Shown here one piece after another: positions 1-11,149 of a stretch of 64,000 nucleotides of DNA (positions are counted from its first letter, which is position 1; each line of letters begins with the position of its first letter). Position numbers and translations under genes: made by a program. The notes under the pieces were generated by a model that saw only the letters and a program-made list of their open reading frames with translations, was not told the origin of the DNA and searched no databases. This stretch comes from Leptodactylus fallax (taxonomy: Eukaryota > Chordata > Amphibia > Anura > Leptodactylidae), in contig CAMRHE010000157.1 in the NCBI GenBank assembly GCA_947044405.1, positions 186,001-250,000 of the forward strand, given 5' to 3'.

Positions 1-183
1 TAGGGGAGCTGCCAAGATTGGCCGTTGAGAGAGAAGGGTTGCTGAGGGATGCCAGGCGAAGAGACGGGTGAAGTGATGGGTTGGAGCGGCCAGCTGGAGG
101 TCCGTGGTTGTTTACAGGAGAACCCATAGAACTATTGTTCAGGGTCGCTTGTATGGATGGATTGCTACGAGTGTTCTGCAAAC
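1..183 (-). CDS. crtc3: CRTC3 exon 11 (partial, runs off window)
   Basis: 183 bp visible: two bases completing Gly, then 60 codons and one base at the window edge; no donor is seen, so the exon continues below position 1. It starts LQNTRSNPSIQATLNNSSMG and later reads HPSLRLASLSNPSLSTANLG, against human CRTC3 LQSSRSNPSIQATLNKTVLS and HPSLRLFSLSNPSLSTTNLS. Serines equivalent to human Ser329 (RSNPS, codon 155-157) and Ser370 (SLSNPS, codon 32-34), both reported 14-3-3 sites, are conserved. The acceptor is ttttaatgcag. Confidence 0.96.
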
Positions 184-1559
184 CTGCATTAAAATAGGTA
201 AATAAACAATGATCCTATAAAAGACTAATCTGCATGTGGCAGATCTTCCATGACAATTCAATGCTGCCATCCAGGAAATACATTAAAGAGCAAACATCCG
301 GAAGCTGTCGGCTCAATGCCAAGTTTGTGAGAGAAGGCACTTTATGACAAGAGCAGTGATCAAAGCAGCAAAGTAATAGAAGGAAATATTTTCTTCTCAG
401 AAGATTATAGTTATAAATATTAGAATATATAAACTAGTATATAGAGCCATTGTTATTTATACACCCGCTAAAAGCTTCAAACTACTGATACTATCAATAT
501 CTTTACTTTATTACACAAATCCAGAAGAAATCTGTAAAGTAAGCAGCTTTAAAGTAGATAGGAATTAGAAATATCTGACATCCCCATACACAAGTCCCTA
601 TTCACTGGCATATAATGGCTGTATTATCAAGAACTACTTGGTGGAACTTGAACACTTGCATATTGAAGTAAGAGAGTGGGCTACGAGGCACAAAGACCCT
701 ATTGAAAAAGGCAAAGCTTTCCATGAGGGTTTTTTTTTTTTTTTTTAATTATTATTATTTCTGGCTCACCCCCTTACACTGCTATAGCTCAGTCCCTGCT
801 ACTAGGTTTCCAATCAGCTTCTATATAATACCACATTAATCTACAATATTTAACAAAAGTGACTAAAATAAAGATCACTGTGCAAGTGCTGAAAATGACA
901 AGGTAAAATAACTATATAAAACTTTCCTTCTTATTCATTAACCCCATTTGCCATGCTATACAATGCAAAAAAAGCTCTAAACCAGGATGTATGGAAAAAG
1001 CTCTAAACCAAATTTTTTTTATCTGCATCCAAACCATTCGAGAGGCAGTCACATCATAATTATCTGATTTGTGGAGACTTCCTGATGCACTATATGGTGA
1101 GAGGGGGTGGAACATGCATGTTAGTCTCTATTATAACTTATAGTAAATATGAAATGCTGAACTGTTACCACGTCAACCTAAGTATGGCCCAGAATTGGGA
1201 CCCCACCTCTCAGATATTATAAAAATTTATTTATATATATTATACTGTACATACACACAGTATCTTACAAAAAGTGAGTACACCCCCTCACATTTTTGTA
1301 ATTATTTCATTATATATTTTCATGGGACAACACTAAAGAAGTGACACTTTGATACAATGTAAAGTAGCCAGTGTAGAGCTGACTGTTGTGCCATCAAAAT
1401 CACTCAACATACAGCCATTAATATCTAAACCCCGGCAACAAGCACGAGTACACCCCTAAGTGAAAATGGACAAATTGTGCCCCAAGTGTCAATATTTTGT
1501 GTGGCCACCATTATTTTCCAGCACTGCCTTAACCCTCTTGGGCATGGAATGGAGTTCAC

Positions 1560-2498
1560 TAGAGCATCACAGGTTTCCACTGGAATCCTCTTCCACTCCT
1601 CCATGATGTAGCTGGTGAATGTTAGAGACCTTGCGCTCCTCCACCTTCCGTTTGAGGATGCCCCATATCAATTGGGTTTAGGTCTGGAGACATGCTTGGT
1701 CAATCCAGCACCTTTACCATCAGTTTCTTTAGCAAGGCAGTGGTCATCTTGGAAGTGTGTTTGGGGTGGTTATGTTGGAATACTGCCTTGCGGTCCAGTT
1801 TCCGAAGGGAGGGGATCATGCACTGCTTCAGTATGTCACAGTACATGTTGGCATTCATGGTTCCCTCATTGATGTAGCTCCCCACATCCGGCAGCACTCA
1901 TGCAGCCCCAAACCATGACACTCCCACTACCCTGCTCCACAGTAGGAAAAACACACTTGTCTTTGTACTCCTCACCTGGTTGCCACCATACACGATTGAC
2001 ACCATATGAACTAAATAAATTTATCTTCGTCTCATCAGACCACAGGACATGATTCCAGTAATCCATGTCCTTAGTCTGCTTGCCTTTAGCAAACTGTTTG
2101 CAGGCTTTCTTGTGCATCATCTTCAGAAAAGGCTTCCTTCTGGGACAACAACCATGCAGACCAATTTGATTCACTGTGTGGTGAATGGTCTGAGCAATGA
2201 CTGGCTGACCTCCCACCGCTTTAACCGATGCAGCAATGCTGGCAGCACCCATATGTCTATTTTGCAAAGACAACCTTGTGATATGAGGCTAACCACGAGC
2301 ACTCAACATCTTTGGTCGACCATGGCGAGGCCTGTTCAGAGAGGAACCTGTCTTGTTAAACCGCTGTAAGGTCTTGGCCACGGAGCACCAGCAACGTTTT
2401 AGTGACTTGGCAATCTTCTTATAGCCTAGGCCATCTTCATGTAGAGTAACAATTCTTCTTTCCAGATCCTTATAGAATTCTTTGCCATGAGGTGCCAT
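1560..2498 (-). pseudogene. Tc1 transposase, broken
   Basis: The N-terminal helix-turn-helix part (2289-2498) ends at an in-frame TAG at 2290-2292. The same frame continues at 2273 through the catalytic domain (WSDETKI, first Asp). A frameshift near 1880-1897 follows, and the C-terminal part (HNHPKHTS, then SPDLNPID near 1670) has another stop and frame change. The third catalytic position reads Asp in NPID rather than the usual Glu of NPIE. No functional protein is possible from this copy. Confidence 0.9.
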
Positions 2499-2549
2499 GT
2501 TGAACTTCCAGTGACCAGTATATGAGAGAGTGTAAACACACCAAATTTA

Positions 2550-3366
2550 GAAAGTTTATCATTGGGAGGAGGAGGGAAAAAAAAAAAAAAATCACTTTTT
2601 AAGCAAGCATATATTCTAATTGCCTTTATAAAGGTTGTTCCAGACAAACCTCTACCTCCTTTCTCCTCCCAGCGGCTTTATTTGTAATCCAGTTTTTCTC
2701 CATATGTAAATGATGTTCACGGAGCACAGGGGGCGTTATCCCTGTGCTCTGAGCACAGCCACGTCATCTATATTTGAACGCCTCTGTTTGGATAAGTGAA
2801 GTCCCCCTTCATGTAAAGTCATGCCTTCTTCTGTGCTTCTTAGCTGCAGCTTCTGATGTGTGCGAAAAATCTCAAGCATGTGCTATACGCTCGGCCACTT
2901 TGGGTTCGTGCCGAGTGTACAACGCATGCTCCGTGCGCCATCTTTATTCTCCGCATGCTCAGAAGTTCATAGAACTACACAAGCGTACTGTGCAGTATGC
3001 TCATACGTGCAGAGAATAAAGATGGCGCATGGAGCATGTGCTGTATGCTCAGCCCGAAACCAAAGTTGCTGAGTGTACATCACATGCTTGAGATTTCACA
3101 CGCACATCAGAAGCTGCAGCGAAGAAGAGGAGAAGAAGGACACATGACTTTACAAGAAGGGGGCGTTGATTTATCCAGGCAGAGGCATTCGAATTATGAT
3201 GGCACGGCTGTACTTGGAGCACAAGGATAAAGCCCCCTGTACTCCATGGATTTTTGAAAAAACGCTGGGAGTAGAAAGAAAATAGAGGAATGCCTGAAAT
3301 GGCCTTTATAAAGGCTATTTGAATACATTACTTAAATAGTGATTTTCCCAATGATAGACTCCCTTT
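2550..3366. mobile_element. Foldback MITE (817 bp, near-complete inverted repeat) inside the Tc1
   Basis: The ends read aagtttatcattggg and the inverse cccaatgatagactcccttt. Arms of roughly 400 bp mirror each other throughout, for example gcgccatctttattct (2936-2951) against agaataaagatggcgc (3012-3027), with the centre near 2980. It is inserted in the TTAAA of the Tc1 leader. The same terminal motif recurs at 25558-26038 and 34559-35041. No coding capacity. Confidence 0.85.
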
Positions 3367-3912
3367 AAGACATCTGCTCCCCATTTACACTTGAAACACT
3401 AAAGTCACATCACAGCAGGGAGGGAAAATGGCTAATTGGACACAATTTGTCCATTTTTACTTAGGGGTGTACTCACTTTTGTTGCCAGGGGACATTAACA
3501 GCCATTAGACATTAATAGCTGTGCGTTGAGTGATTTTGATGGCACACCAAATTTACACTGTTGCACAAGCCGTACACGGGCTACTTTAGATGTATCAAAG
3601 TGTCATATCTTCAGTGTTGTCCCATGAAAATATATAATGAAATAATTACAAAAATGTGAGGGTGTACTCACTTTTGTGAGATACGGTATATGTATAAATA
3701 TAGCTACTGATATATCACAAGTGGCTCTTGAAAGTGGTGCAATACAATAAAGTGGCCCTCGGGAGGCTGAGCACCCCTGTTAAACAATACAAAGAATCAG
3801 AGATGTCTCTTTTTGAAGCAGCCATTTGTTTTGGGGGATCCTGTGTGAATAGCTACACTAAAAAAGTGTACTTAAAATGTTTGTATTTACATAACATAAA
3901 ATTACCACTGAC

Positions 3913-4130
3913 CTGGTGAGCCACTGATGCCCAGATGCGTCATTGCAGCAGGAAGCCCACCTGTGCTATTCTCTGCACCCATACTGGCATATGTTGCGTC
4001 ATCTGGGTCCAGTGGTGTTGGCAAGGGAGATGGGAAGTGCAGATTTGTAAGATCTGGCAGTGATCCACCTGTGTTAAGGTTCCCCTGGAAATGTGAGAGG
4101 CCAGCGTTGGGATCTGAAGACGGAAAAACT
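3913..4130 (-). CDS. crtc3: CRTC3 exon 10 (NTGGSLPDLTNLHFPSPLP block)
   Basis: 218 bp: one base completing Lys, 72 codons, one base. It reads VFPSSDPNAGLSHFQGN, then LNTGGSLPDLTNLHFPSPLP, TPLDPDDATYASMGAENSTG and GLPAAMTHLGISGSP. The GGSLPDLTNLHF block is near invariant in CRTCs and holds a further SIK-type serine (CRTC2 Ser307). The acceptor is tttccctttag and the donor CCAG|gtcagt. AAMTHLGI is shared with human CRTC3. Confidence 0.97.
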
Positions 4131-4983
4131 CTAAAGGGAAAGAAAAAAAAAACAAAAAAAAACAAACAAAAAAAAACCAATAAATTGTCAAAATTCAATT
4201 GTATCGCAAAGATTATTGATGGTCTATTAAGATAGGACATCAAGAGCAGATTGGGGGGGACGTCAGTTGTTTTAAAGGGCCTTGGCACTTGGCTCAGCAC
4301 TGTGGCCATTGGCCTACCTGCAGGCTGTGTACTTCTACTTCACTACCATAGGTTGAAGCTCTAATACCCTCCACCAGAAAATAATCCTGCAGCCCCTTTA
4401 AATAGCCAATTGTATTTTTGTGGTAAGAGACAGGCTCCACCGATATAATGATAGCCTATTAATATTCTAATACCAGAAAACTCTTACAAGAGGGGCAGCA
4501 CAGGAAGAAAACATCTGTATAGGGCATGGTGCAGATTTCAAGGTCCACAGAATGCCCTAAAATCCACACTTGTGAATAGGGTCTTCTAAAGCCCACTTGG
4601 GCTCGGTTCACATCTGCGCTTGCCACTCCATACAGGGATTCCGTTCCCCTTTCCGCATGAAAAATGCAAGCAGCGCTTTTCTCCGCATTTTTTGCCCTTT
4701 TCGGGCGGAAACCAAACGGAAACCACGCAAACCCCATTATAGTCTATGGGGTCCGCGACTTTCCTAAGGTAACCGCTTTTTTATGCAGATTAGGTTTCCG
4801 TTCGGGGGTCCCCAAGTGGACCCCCAGAACGGAAACCCGTGCACAGATGCGAACAAAGCTTTATATGTATTGTCTTATACTTTACTGTGGGTTTTAATTG
4901 CCTATATCTGAACACAGCTTAAAAGGACAATGTTTTAACAAAACAGGGGTCTTATTTCTTGGAGGAAATATTTCCGTACATAC
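4131..4983 (-). other. crtc3: CRTC3 intron 9 (853 bp)
   Basis: Shortest intron in the window, GT-AG, phase 2, with an A-rich tract on the plus strand (polypyrimidine on the transcript) next to exon 10. A GC-richer inverted-repeat element at about 4600-4860 starts gctcggttcacatctgcgc and ends with the inverse gcacagatgcgaac. Confidence 0.85.
4600..4860. repeat. Inverted-repeat MITE, cggttcaca type
   Basis: About 260 bp of GC-richer sequence with complementary ends (gttcacatctgcgctt and the inverse region near 4835-4855) and internal mirrored steps (ggattccgttccccttt against aacggaaaccc). Related gctaggttcacac-type repeats lie at about 13618-13800, 15620-15860, 26088-26343 and 52150-52275. Confidence 0.55.
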
Positions 4984-5033
4984 TTGATGCCTGGGACTTC
5001 ACAGGATCGAGGACGAGATGTCATGGACTGGAC
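4984..5033 (-). CDS. crtc3: CRTC3 exon 9
   Basis: 50 bp: 16 codons plus AA. It translates as VQSMTSRPRSCEVPGI with the next Lys codon split as AA|A. SRPRSCEVPGI is the segment around CRTC2 Ser275 (RPRSCEVPGINIFPS), a MARK/SIK-type phosphosite in that paralogue; the serine is conserved here. The acceptor is atctattttag and the donor CAA|gtatgt. Confidence 0.95.
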
Positions 5034-6166
5034 CTAAAATAGATATTAAGAAACAAACACAAAAATTACGTATGGTAAAGTCAGCACATACACAAAACAG
5101 GGTAACAGGACAATTCTACACTAAGCAGATTCAGGTACAACACAAACCCAAAAAGCTTAAATATATAAATACAGTATGTTTAAGTGTCACAATTTATAAC
5201 ATTTTTTTACATTTTTATAAAGCTACAAAGAACGTGATCTACTACTTTCTATATGTCCATCCCTCCTAAGTAAACAACAAAACTATTACAGACTAGCATG
5301 AATTAGAAAAGCAATGAAATAATCCAGTAAGAAACCTCTAACAAGACTAATGAATTACATTCCTCCAAGATTTAAATGGAAGAATCCCAGAATAGAGACA
5401 TTAGGATCAAAGAACAGGAAATCTGCAGGGTCAGAAGCAAATGCAAGGAACAAATGTTAGTTGCTGGTTTTAGATGATGGAAAAACATACATTACAAGTA
5501 GGGGAGGAAACAAAACATTGGAGGGTCAGTAGAGATAACAGGTTATTAAGAAGGTTATACAGACAATGGAGAGAAGTACAGTGGTTTCTGGGAAATAAAA
5601 AAATAATGGCCCAGAAGTATGTGAAATAAAATATAGCATCTCACATTATCATTTTCTTCTGCATCCTAACCATCCTTTCTGTAGGAAAATATCAGCATGC
5701 AATGGTCAAAATTCAGGGTGCTCTTGTCAGGAGCGATTTACAGTGCATAGAGAGAATTAAAGGGTTTTCCTGTTTATTTTTTTTAAAGTAGTATCATGGT
5801 GGCATAAGAAAATGAACAAGAGATACTCACCTCTCACTGGTGCTGATGCTGCCCAGGTCCCAGACACTTTCCAGATCCTACTGACACACAGATGGCCAAG
5901 TCATTTCCAGCCTGTCACTGGCCAAAGCAATGAACTGCCTGAACCAGTAACTGGCTCAAGTACCTGTATGTTTCCTGTGTGCCCAGGGCAACAGGAAGAA
6001 AATGTCAATGGGAGCCCTAGAGCATCAGAACCAAAACGGTCATCAGTAAAAAAATATCTTTTTATTACCCTTCTGCCCCAAAGATTCTACTTAAAGTAAT
6101 GATTGGAGATCCTTACACTCCAGCTCTGTTGTGTGTCAGTATTATGCTCTCACACTGCAACACAAG

Positions 6167-6667
6167 TTAAAGAGAACGTCAGGTGGTATTTCTACCATAA
6201 ACCTCAAGTGCAGGATGAAGTAATTCCTTTTCCATTGCTGCCCCTCTGTAATCTTTCTGCTGCAGCAAAGTGAAGTTGTTTGGAAAGCATAAAAAGTCAT
6301 GTAAGTTATCCTTAGTAGTCAAGGGGGCAGGGAGCAGCTTCAGCCTAGTCACACTGTCCGCTTACTAGTCACACCTCCTAGGCATGATTGACATCTGCCT
6401 CAAGATGTCTGGGAGTCAGGGGACTGTGAAGGAGAGGTTAATCATGCCCAGGAAGTTTATCTACCAACATGAGTGTGTGACTAGGCTGAAGTTGCTCTCC
6501 ACCCCCTTGACTACTAAGGATAATCTACATATGATTTTTTATGCTATATAACGTCACTTCGTTTCAATGGAAACATTACAGAGAGGCAGCAGTGGACAGG
6601 GAATTACCTAGTCCCGCACACGATGGGCCAGTTTTGTGTGGAAAAACACCGGACAAGTTCTCTTTAA
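6167..6667. mobile_element. Foldback MITE with TTAA target duplication
   Basis: Bounded by TTAA at 6167-6170 and 6664-6667, with ends AGAGAAC and GTTCTCT. Long inner arms: ccttagtagtcaagggggc at 6310-6328 is mirrored by cccccttgactactaagg at 6504-6521, and agcctagtcacac by gtgtgactaggct. No open frame of note. Confidence 0.8.
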
Positions 6668-7140
6668 GCAGCAAGGCAGGAGGACCAAATTCCAAGCCAG
6701 AAGGCTAGGTCAAGTGGGAAGGAACCGCGCTTCACCCAGATATGTAATATCCAAAAACTCTTTATTTAAACTAGTCAACTATACAGGACATTACTCAAGA
6801 ACAGTACTAGATAAATGAAACATTATTTATAGGTTTCTGTAGATGAATTCTATATGCACACTTTTTTTCTGTTCCATCATTGAAGCAGAAAAACAGAATT
6901 CAAGCTGTGACTGATCAGTCATATGATAGATGGCAACAGCACCAACTGATCCAATAGGAGGCACTGCATGTCATCCTGGTGTCAATCATATTAAAAGGAA
7001 GAACAGCAATGTATACCATACTAGTTCTTCCCAGCAAATATGATGTGAGCAGAGGTCAAATACCATACAATATCAACTCAAAGAGCCTTGACACAATTTT
7101 TTCAGTAAATGAGAGACAGAGAATCTATTAAGTACTATAC

Positions 7141-7226
7141 CTTTTTGGCTTCCCATAGCTGTTTAGGCAGTGGCTTGGAAACATTCAGCATGTTCTCTTC
7201 CGTCAAAGCATTGGGAAATGAAAAAA
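7141..7226 (-). CDS. crtc3: CRTC3 exon 8
   Basis: 86 bp: two bases plus 28 codons, ending in phase 0. It translates as FSFPNALTEENMLNVSKPLP then KQLWEAKK, matching human CRTC3 ASFPGPLKEENLLNVPKPLPKQLWETKE. The acceptor is ctacatag and the donor AAG|gtatag. The conserved K-P-L-P-K-Q-L-W segment lies just before the second regulatory block of the protein. Confidence 0.95.
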
Positions 7227-8783
7227 CTATGTAGAGAAAAAAAACAAAACATTTTTTTTATAAGCCATGAATGTGCTTAAAGCTGTACTTCATGTGTCTT
7301 ATTAAGAGGAATCTTCACAAAAGCCATTACTGGAAGTACTCTTATCATAGTTTACAGTCCGGTGTACTCATGAACGGAGCACTCCACCACCCTTCGCCTC
7401 TTAACTGTACCTGACATTTGTAGCTGTATATCTGTATACACAGTCTGTCAATCACTGTGAGGAAGGCAGGACAAGTCCTCTCCTCATGAATACACCTAAC
7501 TGTTTGGTTCATTGCTCTGGTTGGCCAAATGGCACGATATTATTTTGATCCTTTTTGGCTTCGAGAGAGCAGACGTGTCATCATAATATGCAGCCCTTAT
7601 ACATGGTAGCATAGGTGAATGACAGGAAGGAAAGGAGTATTATGCATGACATACAAGCATGTGTCAAGATATTGTCAAGCCCCCTGACTGGCACTTTAAC
7701 CCCTTCCTGACAGTTGACATAACTATACATCAGTGGGGGGAAGCGAGGGAAGTTTTGTGCAGTGCAGAGATGATGCTAAAGCAAGTATACCTCACTTTAC
7801 TGTGCATTATTTCAGGAGACATGATTTCAGCTCAACTGTACTGGACATCATAAAGTCAGGATGGGTGTATGGAGGAAGCTCAGGAGCCAACCCTGCTACA
7901 TACACAGCAGGTGCTCAACCTGGAGGTTTAACTCTTCAGCCACCTTAATCATTAGCAACTGCAAGAGCTGGGAAATAATTCTGGAACACCATTTTTATTA
8001 TATCGATCTGTGTTGTGCCATTCTTCTCTTATTCCTCCTAGAAATGTATAATTACAAAAAACTGGGTGCTTGATGGAGGGGTATCAGCTGCCTGTCTGAG
8101 ACTTTGACAAGAAAAATAGCAATGCCCAGTTATCAATTTCTGCATTCATTTCTGGGAAGAATAACATAGGAAGGTCACAAAGCAGAGTTATATCAAAAGA
8201 TGCTCCAGCATCGTTATTTCTTGGGTAGTACAAGTACTTACTAAGGCGACATGCTCACACCCATGCGTGTGTCGCCGGGCTGTGATTGAATGGTTTGGAC
8301 TGCACACTGATGTCAACCATGTGCCGCCTGTGCTTCGGTGGCCCCCATTTATTGAGCACAGTCTGCAAAACGGACAGGAATAGGAACTGTCCTGAGTTTT
8401 GTCCAAGGTCCCATACACCAGACTGTGAAAGTACATGGTCGAGTGTATGGTGCCATAGAAATTAACGGGTCAATGTCTTAGGCGTGAAAAACATGGCTAG
8501 AACACTGACTGTGCACTGTACGTGTGCATGAGGCCTAATATAGACATGTTAGGAGAAGTGACAGCGACTCTAATGCATGCAATAACAGTGATAAAAGTGT
8601 ATCTGAAATGCTCCCCTTTATATATGTATAGGGAAAAAAAAAAAGCAGCTAAACTACTGTAGACACTGGGTTGTTTTAGAAAGGAAATCGTGTCTCTGTT
8701 ACAGATTACTCCTGTCACTTTACACAACAGAACAGTAAAATGAGAAGGTCACAAAACAAAAGAGTGGCGCCACAGCTTTTTAC

Positions 8784-8822
8784 CTTCTACAAAGTTGTCG
8801 ATTTCCCCGTCGTGTAAACTTG
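8784..8822 (-). CDS. crtc3: CRTC3 exon 7 (39-nt small exon)
   Basis: 39 bp: two bases completing a Thr codon, 12 codons SLHDGEIDNFVE, one base. It corresponds to human CRTC3 GFCDGENNGHGEV. The acceptor is ttgttttgcag and the donor GAAG|gtaaaa. Short exons like this are easily missed by gene finders; the in-phase fit on both sides (exon 6 ends in one base, exon 8 supplies two) supports it. Confidence 0.9.
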
Positions 8823-9447
8823 CTGCAAAACAATATAAAATAGAGCATATGAAACTACTCTCTGCATATAACAAACATATCAGTCAACAGTTGCTATAAC
8901 ATCTACAATATAATATTATAGTTAAATATATTTGTCCATATACCTGTACATACATACAGGTCACAACACACTGCTTTATTTAAAGGGGGATTCCACTTCT
9001 CACAGACAAATTCATACAAGAGTTAGCTCTGATTAGCACACAATTGATTTGGTAGTTTTACTAAAATTGTGAAGTCTTCATCCTAGTAATCTCTAGTAGA
9101 AAAACTTACAGCCTGTTACTATTGTCACATCTTCTAAAATCACTGTAGGTTAGAGGATAGCTAAAGGTTAAAAAAATCTCCTTGAGTTGAGTCAGACACC
9201 TAAACCATGACCATAATGCCGTGCTCTTCAGCATTACACTTCTACAGAAACTATAATGCACTGTGTAACAAAAAAAATTACAACCATCTACGTGCTGTAT
9301 GTAAATTGTCAGTGATGCTCTAAGCAAGTTATGACTCCTGAGCATGTGCAATGAAGGTGTATTCGCTTACGCTCCATTTGCACATTGTGCATATGCCAAA
9401 CTGCCTTCATTCGGTCTTGTATGTGTCACGTGCCACAACACTAACCC

Positions 9448-9686
9448 CGCATTCACACTACCAGCTGTGAAACTCAGTCCGTGTGTTGGCCGGATTTACT
9501 GGCCTGAATAGTAGGCCGGGAGTGGGGATTCCTAGCGACATACTGTACTCTACAGTATGTCACCGGGAGGAAGGGACCCTTAGCAGCATAGACAACTATA
9601 ATGCTAGGAGTCCCTGCATAAGGTGCAGGCTGATAAATCCGGCCAACACACGGACTGAGTTTCACACCTGGTCGTGTGAATGCGGA
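9448..9686. repeat. Foldback element with near-perfect arms
   Basis: The arms are cgcattcacac... and ...gtgtgaatgcg. The core gaaactcagtccgtgtgttg then gccggattta is repeated inverted at 9630-9670 without mismatch. An inner perfect hairpin tgacatactgta/tacagtatgtca lies at 9536-9561, and a further mirrored pair (ggactcctagc type) lies between. Confidence 0.75.
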
Positions 9687-10494
9687 GTCAGTGAGGGAAA
9701 GTGAAAGTGGACAGATGAAGCCTAAGAAAGTACACATCTTATTGTGCATGCCCAGAAGACATGATTTTAGCCCAAACTGTGTGACTACTGCCCAGGAAAG
9801 CACCGCCCAGATGACCAATAGCAGCTAGTCTACTTATAGCACACAAATCATTATAACTTCTCCTAAACAGTGTGATATCATACAGCATAAGTAGAAGCAT
9901 AACGCCAAAGATGTTAAAGTGCACAGTAATGCAGATGGTGGGGGCTCCGGGAGTGTAAATCTACTGATAATTTCCTTTAACACAGGCCTGTTCAAGCTTA
10001 TAGCATGTAGTCAAGATTGTCAAAGGGAGAAGTAGCCAAGATTTTCCCTTTCCTTGGAAGTCTATTGGAATCTGAAAAAAGTTAAGCCCTAACACTTCTC
10101 TATTGACTTCTATGGTGAAACAAACCTCTATGAGTAGGCACATGGGAGTCCCATTCTCCAGATAGGCGATGATCTGAGATGTGGGATCTAGGACTTTACA
10201 TACAGAGTAGCCTTTGAAATTTTCAGTATGTCCACACACAGTCATTCACATACTCACCAATACTCTCCCCCTTCCCCCAAAAATCCTACCAGTCTTCTTT
10301 ATAAGGGTGCCTTCGCACACAGTACAATTTGTTGCAGAAACTTCTGCAACTGAAAATCTGTTCCATTCATCCAACTAGAACTTGCAGAAAGCCAGATGCT
10401 TGCCATTAAAACTTCATTCAGATGAATGGAACGGATATCTAGCTCCAGGTCAGAGCACCTCTAACATGGGGTCTTTTTGGTTGCAAAAATAAAT

Positions 10495-11035
10495 GTAAAG
10501 GCAAAGTCAGTTTTTTGACCCAGGGTTTTCCAGGATAGGTCATTCTTGAGAAATCCTTAGGATAGGGCATCAAAGTTTGGTAGGGGTCCAACACAGGAGC
10601 GTAGCTATAGGGGTGCAGAAGTAGCAGTTCATACCAGGCACTGTACACAGAGGGCCCCAAAGGTTCCTTTGCCACGTAAAATATACCACTATTCTACATG
10701 GCTCAAAGTAGTTAGGGTCCCCAATACACCTAGGCCCACAACCTATGAGCTTTTGAAGAGGCTGCAGCATTCAGGTGAGTGCTGCAGCCTTCAGTACTTA
10801 CCAAGCACACCACTATGCATTTGAATGGGACTGATGTGCAATAAGGCCATGTGACCGATGAACTCGATGTCACATGGCCTGTGAAGCAGAAGTGGTGCTC
10901 AGGACACGCTGCAGCTACTTCAACCAGCTAATCCACAGGTATCCTGGGTGTCAGACCACCACAAATCTACAATTGATGACCTATCCTAAGGATAGGTCAG
11001 CAATTAAAAAGTCCAAGAAACACCCTTTAATTGTA
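10495..11035. repeat. Foldback repeat, ggataggtcatcaat family
   Basis: Left arm ccaggataggtcat...ccttaggatagggcatcaa; right arm attgatgacctatcctaagg at 10972-10991. The same motif family appears at about 17345-17650, 36890-37200, 42960-43290 and 47580-47935, each with a mirrored pair and a central block about 'gatc' and 'gggtcc'. Degraded and non-coding. Confidence 0.65.
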
Positions 11036-11149
11036 CCTCCTTCTGACAGTTGTACTCTAGGTAGTAACCTACCCTTTTGTCTTGCTCCTCCTTGTTGGCT
11101 AAACAATGTTTGGTCTCCTTTGAACATGTCCTGTACTGATAATCCACAT

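Larger units (their letters stand above)
1248..3692 (-). mobile_element. Tc1-like DNA transposon with long TIRs, interrupted by a MITE
   Basis: Ends are inverted repeats of over 100 bp: left tatcttacaaaaagtgagta at 1261-1280 and right the inverse tactcacttttgtgagata at 3664-3682, continuing through the ttttcatgggacaacact motif. The reverse strand starts MAPHGKEFYKDLERRIVTLH at 2498 and later carries WNHVLWSDETKINLF and VMVWGCMSAAG, typical of Tc1 DDE transposases. The arrangement matches the widespread vertebrate Tc1 family with CAGTATCTCACAAAAGTGAG ends known from fishes, frogs and lampreys. The element is about 2.4 kb because an 817-bp foldback element sits in its 5' leader. Confidence 0.92.
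184..3912 (-). other. crtc3: CRTC3 intron 10 (3.7 kb)
   Basis: GT-AG intron of phase 1. Almost two thirds of it is one Tc1-like transposon (about 1248-3692) with a foldback MITE inside. The 190-1240 part shows A/T-rich anonymous sequence only. Confidence 0.88.
5034..8783 (-). other. crtc3: CRTC3 introns 7 (7227-8783) and 8 (5034-7140), exon 8 between them
   Basis: Intron 7 (1557 bp, phase 1) and intron 8 (2107 bp, phase 0) are both GT-AG. Intron 8 contains a TTAA-bounded foldback MITE at 6167-6667; intron 7 contains anonymous sequence and one member of the ggagcatcttt repeat group near 7970-8220. The 86-bp exon 8 inside this span is listed on its own. Confidence 0.8.

Noticed and set aside
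3902..4309. Minus-strand 135-codon open frame read as a single protein.
   Set aside because: Only 3913-4130 is coding (exon 10); the upstream part is the pyrimidine-rich intron end and the last residues lie past the donor.
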